Below are positions 1-7,413 of a DNA stretch of 15,082 bases, in pieces. Location: positions 1 to 15,082 of the forward strand of contig JAJFHI010000323.1 of the NCBI GenBank assembly GCA_021775715.1. The letters are read 5' to 3'. Under the pieces are notes generated by a model, which saw nothing but the letters and a program-made list of their open reading frames with translations, was not told the DNA's origin and did not search any database. The stretch's first letter is position 1, and each line of letters starts with the position of its first letter. The stretch is from Hyphomicrobiaceae bacterium. Its GTDB lineage: Bacteria; Pseudomonadota; Alphaproteobacteria; Rhizobiales; Hyphomicrobiaceae. The position numbers were made by a program, and so were the translations under genes.

Positions 1-242
1 GGCTTGGTGAGGACAAGTTGTTGTTTGCCAGCGACTACGCCATTTGGACGCCCAAATGGATTGTCGAAAAATTCATGGCTTACGAACTGCCTGATCGGAT
101 CAAACAAGAGCGCGGTGTTGACCTGACGATGGAAGGCAAGAAGAAGATATTGGGCCTTAACGCCGCCAAGCTTTACGGCATTGATATCGACAAACAGAAG
201 CAGAAGTTGGCGAATGAGACCATCAACATTGCTGCAGAGTAG
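1..242 (+). CDS. Amidohydrolase-family protein, C-terminal part
   Basis: This is the C-terminal 79 or so residues of a metal-dependent hydrolase of the amidohydrolase-2 (ACMSD-like TIM barrel) family; the start lies outside the window. The visible part carries FASDYAIWTP, in which the Asp of ASDY is the usual last metal-binding or catalytic Asp of the barrel, and the closing motif ILGLNAAKLYGI, typical of the family C-terminus. Proteins with this ending are a regular part of propane- and phenol-type soluble di-iron monooxygenase gene clusters, where their reaction is not well defined. The next gene begins 2 bases after the stop, so they are almost certainly cotranscribed. Family membership is read directly from the sequence; the link to a monooxygenase is inferred from the next two genes. 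Confidence 0.85.
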   Translation, partial: LGEDKLLFASDYAIWTPKWIVEKFMAYELPDRIKQERGVDLTMEGKKKILGLNAAKLYGIDIDKQKQKLANETINIAAE

Positions 243-244
243 TT

Positions 245-1069
245 GTGATGATGATGGATAGCAAAAAAGATGGCCGTCATGATGAGATCTGGGCTCGGCT
301 CGCAACAGTGACCGACCCAGAACTCGATGAGCCTGTAACCGAGTTAGGCTTTGTTGAGCACGTCGAGATTGATCAGGACAATCAAGTTCTGGTTGATTTT
401 CGCTTGCCAACATATTGGTGTGCAGCCAATTTCGCCTTCCTCATGATCGATGACATTCGCCTCGCCATCGAATCCGTACCGTGGGTGTCTAGGGTCGTGC
501 CACGGCTGCACGATCATATGTACGCCGACGAGATTAACTCCGGTGCAAAGAGCGGTCAGTCATTCAAAAAGACATTTGACGATGAGGCTGTTGAAGGCAA
601 CCTCAGTGACGTGCGTCGAAAGTTTCGGGTAAAAGCTTTTCAGCGGCGGCAAGAATCCGTTCTTCGTGGCCTCCTTGCACAAGGTTGCGATGCTGAAAAT
701 ATCGTCGCCATGTCACATGATGCACTAGAGCGATTGGAGATCGACGACGAGGAAGGTTCACGACAAAAGCCTCGCTACCTTCAAATCCTCCAAGAGTTTG
801 GTTTTGACAAAGCACCCAATGATCTTGCGTTCGTCACGCCTGACGGCGCGGCACTGAAGGTGGCTGACTTCAAAGCCTATCTGCTAGATCTTCGTGGCGT
901 TCGCATCAACATGGAATTCAACGGTGCGATCTGTCGTGGACTACTCTCGACCCGTTACAAAGAGGCGAACCTCGCAGACGGAGAGCCAACGCTCGTCGAC
1001 TTTATGCTCGATCGAGTTCCGCCGCGCACCGATCACGAATCTGAGACGACAGAAAGACGGGAGCGATAG
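245..1069 (+). CDS. DUF59/MIP18-family protein of a monooxygenase-type cluster
   Basis: The protein has about 271-274 residues. Its N-terminal part is a MIP18/DUF59 (iron-sulfur assembly-like) domain: TDPELDEPVTELGFVEHVEI at about residues 22-41, then PTYWCAANF with the single Cys found in many domains of this family. DUF59 proteins generally help deliver or mature iron-sulfur or metal centres. The copy found beside the amidohydrolase and alcohol dehydrogenase of di-iron monooxygenase operons is longer, with an extra C-terminal half of unknown role, as here. The start is ambiguous: GTG at 245 is followed at once by ATG at 248, 251 and 254, and no strong ribosome binding site decides between them, so translation may be coupled to the gene before it. 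The stop is 1 base before the alcohol dehydrogenase ATG. A role in maturing the di-iron enzyme is inference. Confidence 0.85.
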   Translation: MMMMDSKKDGRHDEIWARLATVTDPELDEPVTELGFVEHVEIDQDNQVLVDFRLPTYWCAANFAFLMIDDIRLAIESVPWVSRVVPRLHDHMYADEINSGAKSGQSFKKTFDDEAVEGNLSDVRRKFRVKAFQRRQESVLRGLLAQGCDAENIVAMSHDALERLEIDDEEGSRQKPRYLQILQEFGFDKAPNDLAFVTPDGAALKVADFKAYLLDLRGVRINMEFNGAICRGLLSTRYKEANLADGEPTLVDFMLDRVPPRTDHESETTERRER

Positions 1070-1070
1070 A

Positions 1071-2114
1071 ATGCAGGCCGCGACACTACACCAATACGAC
1101 AAAGACATGAACGTCCAACTTAAACTTGAGAACGTTCCAAGCCCAACAATCAATGCCCCGGACGAAGTCGTTGTACGTGTTGGCGCCGCTGGCCTTTGTC
1201 GCACCGATCTCCATATCATCGAAGGAGTATGGAGAGACACGATGGACCCCGAAGGCAGTCTGCTGCCGTATATTATGGGTCATGAAAACGCGGGCTGGGT
1301 TGAAGATGTTGGTAGCGGTGTCAAGTCCGTCAAACCTGGTGATGCGGTGATCTGCCATCCGTTGCGATCTTGCGGCATCTGCCTGAATTGCCGACATGGC
1401 GAAGATATGTATTGCGATAACGGTGTCTTCCCAGGTCTTGGCGCCAATGGTGGTTTTGCTGAATATTTCCTAACAACAGAACGTGCCCTCATAAAACTCA
1501 ACAAGAACGTGGTTCCAGTCGATGTTGCGCCACTTGCCGACGCCGGAATTACCGCGTACCGGGCAGCGAAACGCGCGGCCAAGTTATTGCGCCCCGGCAC
1601 CTATTGCGTTGTGCTTGGCATTGGCGGACTGGGCCATATAGCACTTCAGTGTCTGCACGAACTTTGCGGCACACGCACGATTGCAATTGATCGCAGCCCG
1701 CATGCAAGAGAACTGGCGAAGAAATACGGTGCTCATCATATTCTCGACGGTGGTCCCGACGTTATAGAACAAGTCCATGAACTGACAGGTGGCGGTGCGC
1801 ATGTCGTCATCGACTTTGTGGGTGAATTGGGTGTTGAGAATATTTGCTGGAAGATGGTTCGCCAAGGCGGCCAATATTTCGTTGTGGGCTATGGCGGGAA
1901 GATCGAGATCCCAACCATTCACATGGTGATCAACGAGATTCAGGTTGGCGGTAGCTTGGTTGGCAACTTCACCGAACTGGTTGAGTTGATGGAGTTGAAT
2001 GCCGAGGGCCGAGTTCATATGCAATCCAGCCAGTATGCGTTGTCCAACATCAATAGTGCGATCAGCGATCTCAAAGCTGCCAAAATGGTTGGGCGCGGCG
2101 TTATTGTACCGTAG
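1071..2114 (+). CDS. Zinc- and NAD-dependent alcohol dehydrogenase
   Basis: The 347-residue protein is a complete medium-chain (MDR) alcohol dehydrogenase. Visible sites are catalytic-zinc ligand Cys43 in GLCRTDLH, the GHEN motif with His71 and Glu72, the four structural-zinc cysteines Cys101, Cys104, Cys107 and Cys115, Asp157 at the position of the third catalytic-zinc ligand, and a Rossmann motif GIGGLG at about 183-188. Asp207, at the end of the second beta strand, favours NAD over NADP. It should oxidise an alcohol to the aldehyde or ketone in the cytoplasm. In clusters with this gene order it is thought to act on the alcohol made by the monooxygenase, so propanol-like substrates are likely but not shown. 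The ATG at 1071 is preferred over an in-frame opening further upstream because it gives the normal family N-terminus, sits 1 base after the previous stop, and has GGGAG about 7 bases before it. Confidence 0.93.
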   Translation: MQAATLHQYDKDMNVQLKLENVPSPTINAPDEVVVRVGAAGLCRTDLHIIEGVWRDTMDPEGSLLPYIMGHENAGWVEDVGSGVKSVKPGDAVICHPLRSCGICLNCRHGEDMYCDNGVFPGLGANGGFAEYFLTTERALIKLNKNVVPVDVAPLADAGITAYRAAKRAAKLLRPGTYCVVLGIGGLGHIALQCLHELCGTRTIAIDRSPHARELAKKYGAHHILDGGPDVIEQVHELTGGGAHVVIDFVGELGVENICWKMVRQGGQYFVVGYGGKIEIPTIHMVINEIQVGGSLVGNFTELVELMELNAEGRVHMQSSQYALSNINSAISDLKAAKMVGRGVIVP

Positions 2115-2693
2115 CCGTGGTCAATCCAAACAGCCGGAGGATCTTGATTTTATCGTAGTTTTCTGGCGCGTCAGGCAACGCCATAGGTATCCACGACCGT
2201 AAGCATGTATCATTTCGCGCAATTGGTTGGGCACGAAACTCATGATCGGGTCTGCATTGTCAACGGCCATCGAGGTTCAGTTGATTGTCGCTACGGGAAC
2301 TTAAAACAACCTCCGAATTTGAATGCAGATTGGACCAAATTGCCACGTGTTTCAACGGCGCCTATAAAATTCAAAATTTGGTGTTCTGGCCATGACGGTG
2401 AACAGCAGGCTTGAGGCCCGGTGAAGTCAGATCTTCCCCCAATCTCGGACAGTGTGCAGCGCTCGGCCAACGGTCGCAAAGGGCCAGCACCGGACATTCG
2501 AGGATTTTGCTACGAGACGTAGAAGATGTCGTTGTTGCTGAAGAAGCTGGCGTGGGTTCTAGAACTGCTGAAGTTCACGAATATCTGCCACGGCGAAGAG
2601 TAGTATGTCACCACATCTGGGCAGGGTCGCATTGCCTAGCCACCAGAATTTCCATTGGCTTTTGTGTAGCAAACAATGATGTATCTTGATGCG
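2115..2693. other. Long intergenic stretch without a convincing gene
   Basis: Some 580 bases lie between the alcohol dehydrogenase stop and the stop of the Rrf2 regulator. Short open frames (plus 2205-2414 and 2411-2689, minus 2291-2497) have low-complexity, Cys- and Trp-rich translations with no family resemblance and no good ribosome binding site. The base composition and broken frames fit decayed DNA or the non-coding end of a lost mobile element. No terminator-like hairpin followed by a T-run was found after the dehydrogenase. The stretch marks the boundary between the monooxygenase-type module and the nitric oxide module. Confidence 0.5.
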
Positions 2694-3131
2694 TTAACGC
2701 CCAAGCCCCAGCGTCTTCTGAATTTGTCGCGGTTTTGGCAGCGCGTCTGCGAGTGTTCGTTCGTCGAGTGTCGCAAAGAAAGCTTCGTTGGCGCCGGCGA
2801 GAATGGGTGACAGCCCGCACACTGAAGCAAGTATGCAGTGCGTTGGTCCAGATCGCATGCATTCAACCAATCCTGTTCCGGCCTCGGTCATTCGCAAAAT
2901 GGCGCCGATTGAGATTTCTGACGGATCGCGCACCAATCGCATGCCGCCGCCCCGCCCCCGAACTGTCGAAACATAATTTTCTCGCGCAAGCAGTTGCGAA
3001 GCCTTTGCGATGTGATCGAAGGACAGGTCGTAAGTCTCCGCTATTTCCCGCGAAGTTACCAAACGGTCCCCCGCAAGTGCCAGGTACATCAAGATGCGGA
3101 GCGTATAATCTGAAAAGGCATTGATCTGCAT
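2694..3131 (-). CDS. nsrR: Rrf2-family regulator, NsrR-like nitric oxide sensor
   Basis: The 145-residue protein has the usual Rrf2 length and layout. The winged helix occupies residues 1-85, with FSDYTLRILMYLA at the start and the recognition and wing segment SFDHIAKASQLLAR then RGRGGGMRL. Three cysteines follow at 91, 99 and 105, the number and spacing of the 4Fe-4S-binding cysteines of NsrR. In that family NO destroys the cluster, the protein leaves the DNA and NO-detoxifying genes are switched on. The gene is divergent from the heme-copper operon and separated from it by 90 bases holding a 39-base inverted repeat, exactly where such a repressor would bind. The ATG complement at 3129-3131 gives the family N-terminus (MQINAFSDYTLR), although no clear ribosome binding site precedes it. 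IscR- or RirA-like iron sensing is the main alternative, but the target operon favours NO. Confidence 0.85.
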   Translation of the reverse strand: MQINAFSDYTLRILMYLALAGDRLVTSREIAETYDLSFDHIAKASQLLARENYVSTVRGRGGGMRLVRDPSEISIGAILRMTEAGTGLVECMRSGPTHCILASVCGLSPILAGANEAFFATLDERTLADALPKPRQIQKTLGLGR

Positions 3132-3171
3132 GCCGGCATCATCGCGTTTTCCGATTGACTCGGCAACCTTA

Positions 3172-3210
3172 CGATTTTAAATACGTAAATAAAATACGTA
3201 TTTAAAATCG
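3172..3210. promoter_or_regulatory. 39-base inverted repeat, probable NsrR operator
   Basis: Two perfect 15-base arms, CGATTTTAAATACGT at 3172-3186 and its exact reverse complement at 3196-3210, flank a 9-base A/T-rich spacer. Each arm carries an AAATACGTA core, and 3193-3204 is itself the palindrome AAATACGTATTT, which resembles known NsrR-type AT-rich sites. It lies between the divergent regulator and the oxidase-like operon. The right arm ends one base before the ribosome binding site AAGGA of norS, so a bound repressor would block transcription, and if transcribed the repeat could fold next to the ribosome site. The repeat is seen directly; the identity of the binding protein is inferred from position. 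Confidence 0.8.
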
Positions 3211-3221
3211 AAGGATCTCCG

Positions 3222-3725
3222 ATGCAACTCACCGTCCTTGTTGTCAGCCTCATGTTCATGATCATCATCGCGCTGTTCTTCATTTCCGCAATTCGGGCGT
3301 CACAGACCGGGGGATCTGATCTTACCGCGAAGATCGATCGCAGCCACCTTTTCTGGGGGATGCTCGCCTTCGGATTCGCCGTCACGCTCGTCTCACTCTG
3401 GGAGTGGCCCCACAGAATTACGAGTGGTCAGAATGTTGTGACCGTGAATGCGACAGGTGCGCAATGGTCATGGGGGATCGACAAGGAAGAAGTACCGGTC
3501 GGTCAGCCCGTGGTCTTCAACGTCCACACGCAAGACGTCACGCATGGGCTTGGCGTGGTTGACCCGAACGGCAGGCTTTTATTCCAAGCGCAGGGCATGC
3601 CTGGGTATGTGAACAAGGTCGAGCACATATTCAAGCAAGCCGGAGAATACCGGGTGATCTGCATGGAATTCTGCGGTGTTGGTCATCACGACATGATCAC
3701 CGAATTCAAAGTCGTTGCGAATTAG
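3222..3725 (+). CDS. norS: CuA-containing subunit II of sNOR-type NO reductase (NorS-like)
   Basis: The 167-residue membrane protein resembles cytochrome c oxidase subunit II. Two hydrophobic helices at about 2-24 and 44-60 are followed by the QWSW motif (81-84) and a cupredoxin domain on the outer side of the membrane. A full set of CuA ligands is present: His108 in VTHG, then Cys147, Glu149, Cys151, His155 and Met158 in CMEFCGVGHHDM. It should take electrons from cytochrome c and pass them to subunit I. It is shorter than a typical oxidase subunit II, as in the norS genes of ammonia oxidisers. The ATG at 3222 has AAGGA at 3211-3215. It is the first gene of the operon, directly behind the NsrR-type inverted repeat. 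The CuA domain is certain; the assignment to NO rather than O2 reduction rests on subunit I and the neighbours. Confidence 0.85.
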   Translation: MQLTVLVVSLMFMIIIALFFISAIRASQTGGSDLTAKIDRSHLFWGMLAFGFAVTLVSLWEWPHRITSGQNVVTVNATGAQWSWGIDKEEVPVGQPVVFNVHTQDVTHGLGVVDPNGRLLFQAQGMPGYVNKVEHIFKQAGEYRVICMEFCGVGHHDMITEFKVVAN

Positions 3726-3737
3726 AGGAATAAAACA

Positions 3738-5177
3738 ATGTTGATGAGCACACCGCGTAATCATGCCAATGCCGTGAAACTTACCATGCTACTGGCTGGT
3801 GTTGTCTTGATCCTCATGATGGCCTTCGGGCTCGTCATGCGTGCTGCACAAGGCGGCCTATTTGAGCTTGATCCCGCTTTCTTCTATCGGCTCATGACAG
3901 CACACGGTGCGGGCATGGTCGGAGTTGCAGCTCTGACGGGTGCCGCTGTGCTGTGGTATTTCGTGTCGCGTTACGTCGATCTGATCGAGGGGGTGTACTG
4001 GGCATTTCTGGGTCTATTCCTTCTCGGCGTGGTGTTGATCCTCGGTAGTATCTTCGTCGGCGGCTATGGCGGAGCCTGGACGTTTTTGTTTCCGCTGCCA
4101 GCAATCTCTGGCGGCGCCTGGGAGGCTAGCGCAGCCGTGGCATTTATCCTGGGTTACATCTCAATCGGTGTCGGATTTCTGCTCTTCTACCTCGAAGTCG
4201 GACGAAAAATAGTCGCAGCGTACGGCGGTATCGGGCGGGCACTCGCCTGGCCATTGGCGTTCGGCGGAGCACAACCGGACGATGCGCCTCCTCCAACGAT
4301 TGTCGCGGCGATGGCGACCACTGTGTTCAACACCATCGGCATCGTGGTCGGAGCGACCGTGCTTGTCAGTAGTCTCGTCAATCTTCTCGTGCCCGGATTT
4401 GCGGTTGATGCCCTTCTCGCCAAGAACATGATCTATTTCTTCGGGCACGTCTTTATCAACGCGTCGATCTACATGGCCGTGATTGCGGTCTATGAAATCG
4501 TTCCCGAATACACCGGAAAACCGTGGAAGACGACACGCCCGTTTGCCTTGGCGTGGACTGCCATTTTGCTCTTCGTGATGGCGGTTTATCCTCACCACCT
4601 GTTACAGGATACCGTCATGCCAGCCTGGGCGTTGGTGATGGGACAAATCGTATCCTACCTATCCGGAATTCCCTTGCTGGTCGTCACCGCCTTCGCACTA
4701 TGTGTATATCTTCGCGGTTCGAACATACGTTGGGATCTCGCATCAGCGCTGCTTGTGTTGGGCGTTGCAGGTTGGTCGGTCGGATCTGCACCTGCAATTA
4801 TTGATGGAATGATCTCGGTCAACAAACTCATGCACAATACGCAATGGGTGCCCGGTCACTTCCACATCTATCTCATCCTCGGCGAAGTTGCGATGGCATT
4901 CGGCTTCATGGCTTGGCTCGTCAAGGACGCGCGCGCATCCGAGTTCACCGGTATAGATCGACTCGGATTGGGCATTTATCTCCTCGGAGGTACCGGGTTC
5001 ACGCTGATGTTCCTGATCTCCGGTGCGCTTTCGGTGCCACGTCGCTGGGCCGTGCACGCGGAAGAATGGTTCCTGCAAGATCGGATAGCCACGGGCTTTG
5101 GTGCCTTGGTGGTGTTGGGCGCATTGATCTTTGTTGCTCTTTACGCGAAAGGCCTATCGGCAAGACGAGAGAGTTAA
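3738..5177 (+). CDS. norY: Heme-copper subunit I of sNOR-type NO reductase (NorY-like)
   Basis: The 479-residue protein has about 12 membrane helices and the six metal-binding histidines of the heme-copper oxidase superfamily: His56 (MTAHGAGM, low-spin heme), His237 in helix VI, His286 and His287 (YPHHLLQD), and His374 and His376 (VPGHFHIY). In oxygen-reducing A and B families the helix VI motif is H-x3-Tyr, the Tyr being cross-linked and essential; here it reads GHVFIN, with Asn241 at that place. Loss of this Tyr and a CuA subunit II in the same operon are features of sNOR, a nitric oxide reductase first noticed in ammonia-oxidising bacteria, rather than of an oxidase. It would reduce 2 NO to N2O with electrons from NorS. 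AGAGGA stands 8 bases before the ATG; the ATG at 3744 is a possible alternative start. A divergent oxygen reductase cannot be excluded from sequence alone. Confidence 0.82.
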   Translation: MLMSTPRNHANAVKLTMLLAGVVLILMMAFGLVMRAAQGGLFELDPAFFYRLMTAHGAGMVGVAALTGAAVLWYFVSRYVDLIEGVYWAFLGLFLLGVVLILGSIFVGGYGGAWTFLFPLPAISGGAWEASAAVAFILGYISIGVGFLLFYLEVGRKIVAAYGGIGRALAWPLAFGGAQPDDAPPPTIVAAMATTVFNTIGIVVGATVLVSSLVNLLVPGFAVDALLAKNMIYFFGHVFINASIYMAVIAVYEIVPEYTGKPWKTTRPFALAWTAILLFVMAVYPHHLLQDTVMPAWALVMGQIVSYLSGIPLLVVTAFALCVYLRGSNIRWDLASALLVLGVAGWSVGSAPAIIDGMISVNKLMHNTQWVPGHFHIYLILGEVAMAFGFMAWLVKDARASEFTGIDRLGLGIYLLGGTGFTLMFLISGALSVPRRWAVHAEEWFLQDRIATGFGALVVLGALIFVALYAKGLSARRES

Positions 5178-5181
5178 GAAG

Positions 5182-5784
5182 ATGAAGGCTTTCTTCGCAT
5201 CCATAGCGGCAGCGGTGTTCGGTGCGACGTTCCTCTGGAATGCGACGGATGGGCTTAGCGCCCTGACTACTGAGAGTGCTCGTCGCATTGCTGTTGTTCG
5301 TGACAATCCTTATGTGCCTGACGTGAGGTTAGAAACCATGTCAGGCGAGATGGAACGCTTGGGCGTTGACCGCAAACGTACAGTGGTTGCGGAATTTATT
5401 TACACGTCCTGCCCAACGATCTGCCGAACAGGCGGCAGCTATTTCGCACGCTTGCGCAATCAGATTGTTGCCGAGGGATTGGCCGATCAGGTTCGCCTAA
5501 TATCGATTAGCTTTGATCCAGAAACAGATCGTCGTGCGGAGCTAACCCAATACGGGAACATCCATGACGCGGATGGTGCGATATGGACTGTGGCGCGCGC
5601 CCGGGCCACCGACTTACCTCGTCTCCTCGAAGCATTTGGTGTTGTTGTCATATCGGACGGTTTCGGCGGATTTGAACACAATACCGCTATGCACATTGTG
5701 AGCCCTGATGGGCGGTTGCGCTCGGTCGTCGACTTTGACGACGTGGCTGGAGCGTTGCGAGAAGCCAGAAAGACGCTGCAATGA
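5182..5784 (+). CDS. senC: SCO1/SenC-family copper chaperone
   Basis: The 200-residue protein has one N-terminal membrane anchor or signal (about 2-20) and a thioredoxin fold on the periplasmic side. The SCO copper site is complete: Cys77 and Cys81 in TSCPTICR and His166 in FEHNTAMH. SCO proteins insert copper into CuA of subunit II and keep its cysteines reduced, so the likely client is the NorS-like protein two genes upstream. The ATG at 5182 is preferred to an in-frame upstream opening at 5131 because it lies 4 bases after the NorY stop and gives a proper membrane anchor at the N-terminus. The stop overlaps the next start (ATGA at 5781), a sign of translational coupling. senC lies at the same place in described norSY clusters. 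Confidence 0.9.
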   Translation: MKAFFASIAAAVFGATFLWNATDGLSALTTESARRIAVVRDNPYVPDVRLETMSGEMERLGVDRKRTVVAEFIYTSCPTICRTGGSYFARLRNQIVAEGLADQVRLISISFDPETDRRAELTQYGNIHDADGAIWTVARARATDLPRLLEAFGVVVISDGFGGFEHNTAMHIVSPDGRLRSVVDFDDVAGALREARKTLQ

Positions 5785-6356
5785 TGTGGCGCGTCACCAT
5801 TGCTGCGTTGATCGTATTTGCATGCATTGCTTTTCGACACGTTTTGGAGCGCGATCCGGTCACGCACATACTGGTCCAACTGCCATTGCTGATCCTTTCT
5901 GGCGCATTGCTGGTGCCACCAAACACGGTACTCGCCTACTCGTGGAGCAAGGGTGGCTACGCACTTCTGATTATTGCCGTGACAGGTATTGCGTTCTGGA
6001 TGCTTCCCCGCTCGATCGATTCAGCATTGTCATCGGATCTTGTTGAGGTTGCCAAATTTGTCTCCTTGCCACTGTTTATTGGCGTGCCTTTAAAGCTCGG
6101 TTGGGCAAGTGCTCACCCGATATTGCGTGGTTTCCTTAAAGCTGAGGCTCTTTCGATGTTGGGCGTTATGGCTTTTCTCTACACGCATGCCCCGGTTCGC
6201 ATTTGCAATTCATACCTCGTCTCGGATCAGGAGCGACTGGGATACGGATTTCTGATCGTTATCTTCTTTGTCTCATTGCTCTGGGTCACCCCTTTGTTTG
6301 CGCCGAGAAATGCATTCCGAAACTCATCCGCTCGCACTTCGAGCGTGCCAGCATGA
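5781..6356 (+). CDS. Membrane protein of the norSY cluster, CtaG-like C-terminus
   Basis: The 191-residue protein has about five hydrophobic helices (near 4-18, 30-50, 58-76, 118-136 and 153-170). It sits where norSY-senC clusters carry a conserved membrane gene usually called orf1. The segment THAPVRICNSYLVSDQERLG, followed by a helix, resembles the DQ-x3-G region of caa3-type CtaG oxidase assembly factors, so a role in assembling the copper or heme sites is plausible. It has no catalytic motif of its own. Its start overlaps the senC stop and its stop overlaps the next start (ATGA at both ends), so it is tightly coupled to its neighbours. The CtaG comparison is by eye on a short motif and is tentative. 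Confidence 0.75.
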   Translation: MMWRVTIAALIVFACIAFRHVLERDPVTHILVQLPLLILSGALLVPPNTVLAYSWSKGGYALLIIAVTGIAFWMLPRSIDSALSSDLVEVAKFVSLPLFIGVPLKLGWASAHPILRGFLKAEALSMLGVMAFLYTHAPVRICNSYLVSDQERLGYGFLIVIFFVSLLWVTPLFAPRNAFRNSSARTSSVPA

Positions 6357-7132
6357 CTCTCGAGGAAACCGTCAGACAATATGCGGATCTTGCGCACTCC
6401 AAAGTTCTTGATTTGAGAGACAACCCTCTCGGGTTCGGCATCGCGACCCTGATGGCAGGAGCCTACGTTGGCATCGGCATCATTCTGATATTTTCGGTTG
6501 GTCAGAATGCAGATCCTTCCTTTCGCAATCTTGTCATGGGCGCAAGTTTTGGAATTGCGCTAACGCTCGTGGTCTTTGCGGGTTCGGAGCTTTTTACCGG
6601 ACACACAATGTACGGAACCTTCGGAAAACTCACCGGAACATGCCAGTCGGGCGACGTCCTTCTATTGTGGATCACGACTTGGATAGGCAATCTCGTCGGC
6701 GCAGTCTGCCTCTCTGCGCTCTTTGTTGCTGGCGGGGGTGGCGTAGTGTTGCACGATGGCGGGCAAGATCTGCTCCACGTCGTTGCAGCCAAAAAAATGT
6801 CGAGCACGCCGGTAGAATTGATAGCGCGTGGAATGCTGTGCAACTGGCTTGTTTGTCTGGGACTGTGGGCCGGCACACGGACAAGTAACGACACAGCCAG
6901 ATGCATCATTATCTTCTGGTGTCTGTTTGCATTCATCGCCGCCGGCTTCGAGCACAGCGTCGCAAACATGACCGTTTTGTCCCTCGCACTCTTATCCGAA
7001 CATTCGGGGAACGTAACGTTTCTCGGTGCAAGCCACAATCTTTTGTGGGTGACAATTGGCAACACCTTGTCCGGCGTGTTTGTGATGGGCGGCGGTTATT
7101 GGCTCGCTGCTGGTCGTCCGGTGAGCCCCTAA
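6353..7132 (+). CDS. Formate/nitrite transporter family channel (NirC-like)
   Basis: The 259-residue protein is a complete FNT-family channel with six membrane segments. Family signatures are GSELFTGH (77-84), in the first half-repeat, GMLCNWLVCLGLW (160-172), the matching loop of the second half, and FEHSVANM (199-206), in which His201 is the pore histidine. FNT proteins are pentameric channels for small monovalent anions such as nitrite or formate; with an NO reductase operon, nitrite is the likely substrate. The ATG at 6353 overlaps the stop of the previous gene (ATGA). An in-frame opening upstream to 6203 is rejected because it would run far into that gene and add residues outside the FNT fold. 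Formate or hydrosulfide as substrate cannot be ruled out. Confidence 0.9.
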   Translation: MTLEETVRQYADLAHSKVLDLRDNPLGFGIATLMAGAYVGIGIILIFSVGQNADPSFRNLVMGASFGIALTLVVFAGSELFTGHTMYGTFGKLTGTCQSGDVLLLWITTWIGNLVGAVCLSALFVAGGGGVVLHDGGQDLLHVVAAKKMSSTPVELIARGMLCNWLVCLGLWAGTRTSNDTARCIIIFWCLFAFIAAGFEHSVANMTVLSLALLSEHSGNVTFLGASHNLLWVTIGNTLSGVFVMGGGYWLAAGRPVSP

Positions 7133-7155
7133 ATCCTCAAACGGGGAGAAATGAA

Positions 7156-7278
7156 ATGAGTCTGTTGCGATTTGTAGAACGTGCGTTCTTGTGGCCAGGC
7201 GATGTGGCGCGTCGATCGCTCGGGAGCACGATTGAAGAAAACAGCGGGATCATTCGCAACTGCCGCGCAGTGCATTAG
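7156..7278 (+). CDS. Small 40-residue protein at the end of the NO operon
   Basis: This short open frame starts 23 bases after the channel gene. GGGGAG at 7143-7148 lies 7 bases before its ATG, a better ribosome binding site than those of several genes in this window. The translation begins MSLLRFVERAFLWPGDVARR and continues with a polar, charged half ending in RNCRAVH. It has no signal peptide and no membrane helix; Trp13, Pro14 and Gly15 form a compact FLWPGD motif. No family is recognised. It may be a genuine small protein of the operon or the intact N-terminus of a longer gene whose rest was lost, since decayed DNA begins right after it. Confidence 0.45.
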   Translation: MSLLRFVERAFLWPGDVARRSLGSTIEENSGIIRNCRAVH

Positions 7279-7413
7279 CCCTCAGAGCTGACGCGACAAG
7301 GCTTGATATGACTCAGCAGGGAATGGCCGCACGAATAGTCCGAGCAGAAGACATGGCTCGGATGGTTAGGTTGATCGCGGTGCAGATTAAAGCGAGCAAA
7401 ATCGAAGCAGACT

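Noticed and set aside
894..1070. In-frame upstream extension of the alcohol dehydrogenase
   Set aside because: It overlaps the DUF59 gene; the ATG at 1071 gives the normal family start with a ribosome binding site.
2205..2689. Two plus-strand open frames of 69 and 92 codons and a minus frame of 68 codons
   Set aside because: Unlikely composition, overlapping frames on both strands, no ribosome site and no recognisable motif; treated as decayed intergenic DNA.
6203..6352. In-frame upstream extension of the nitrite channel gene
   Set aside because: It lies inside the preceding membrane-protein gene, and the ATG at 6353 overlaps that gene's stop and matches the FNT N-terminus.
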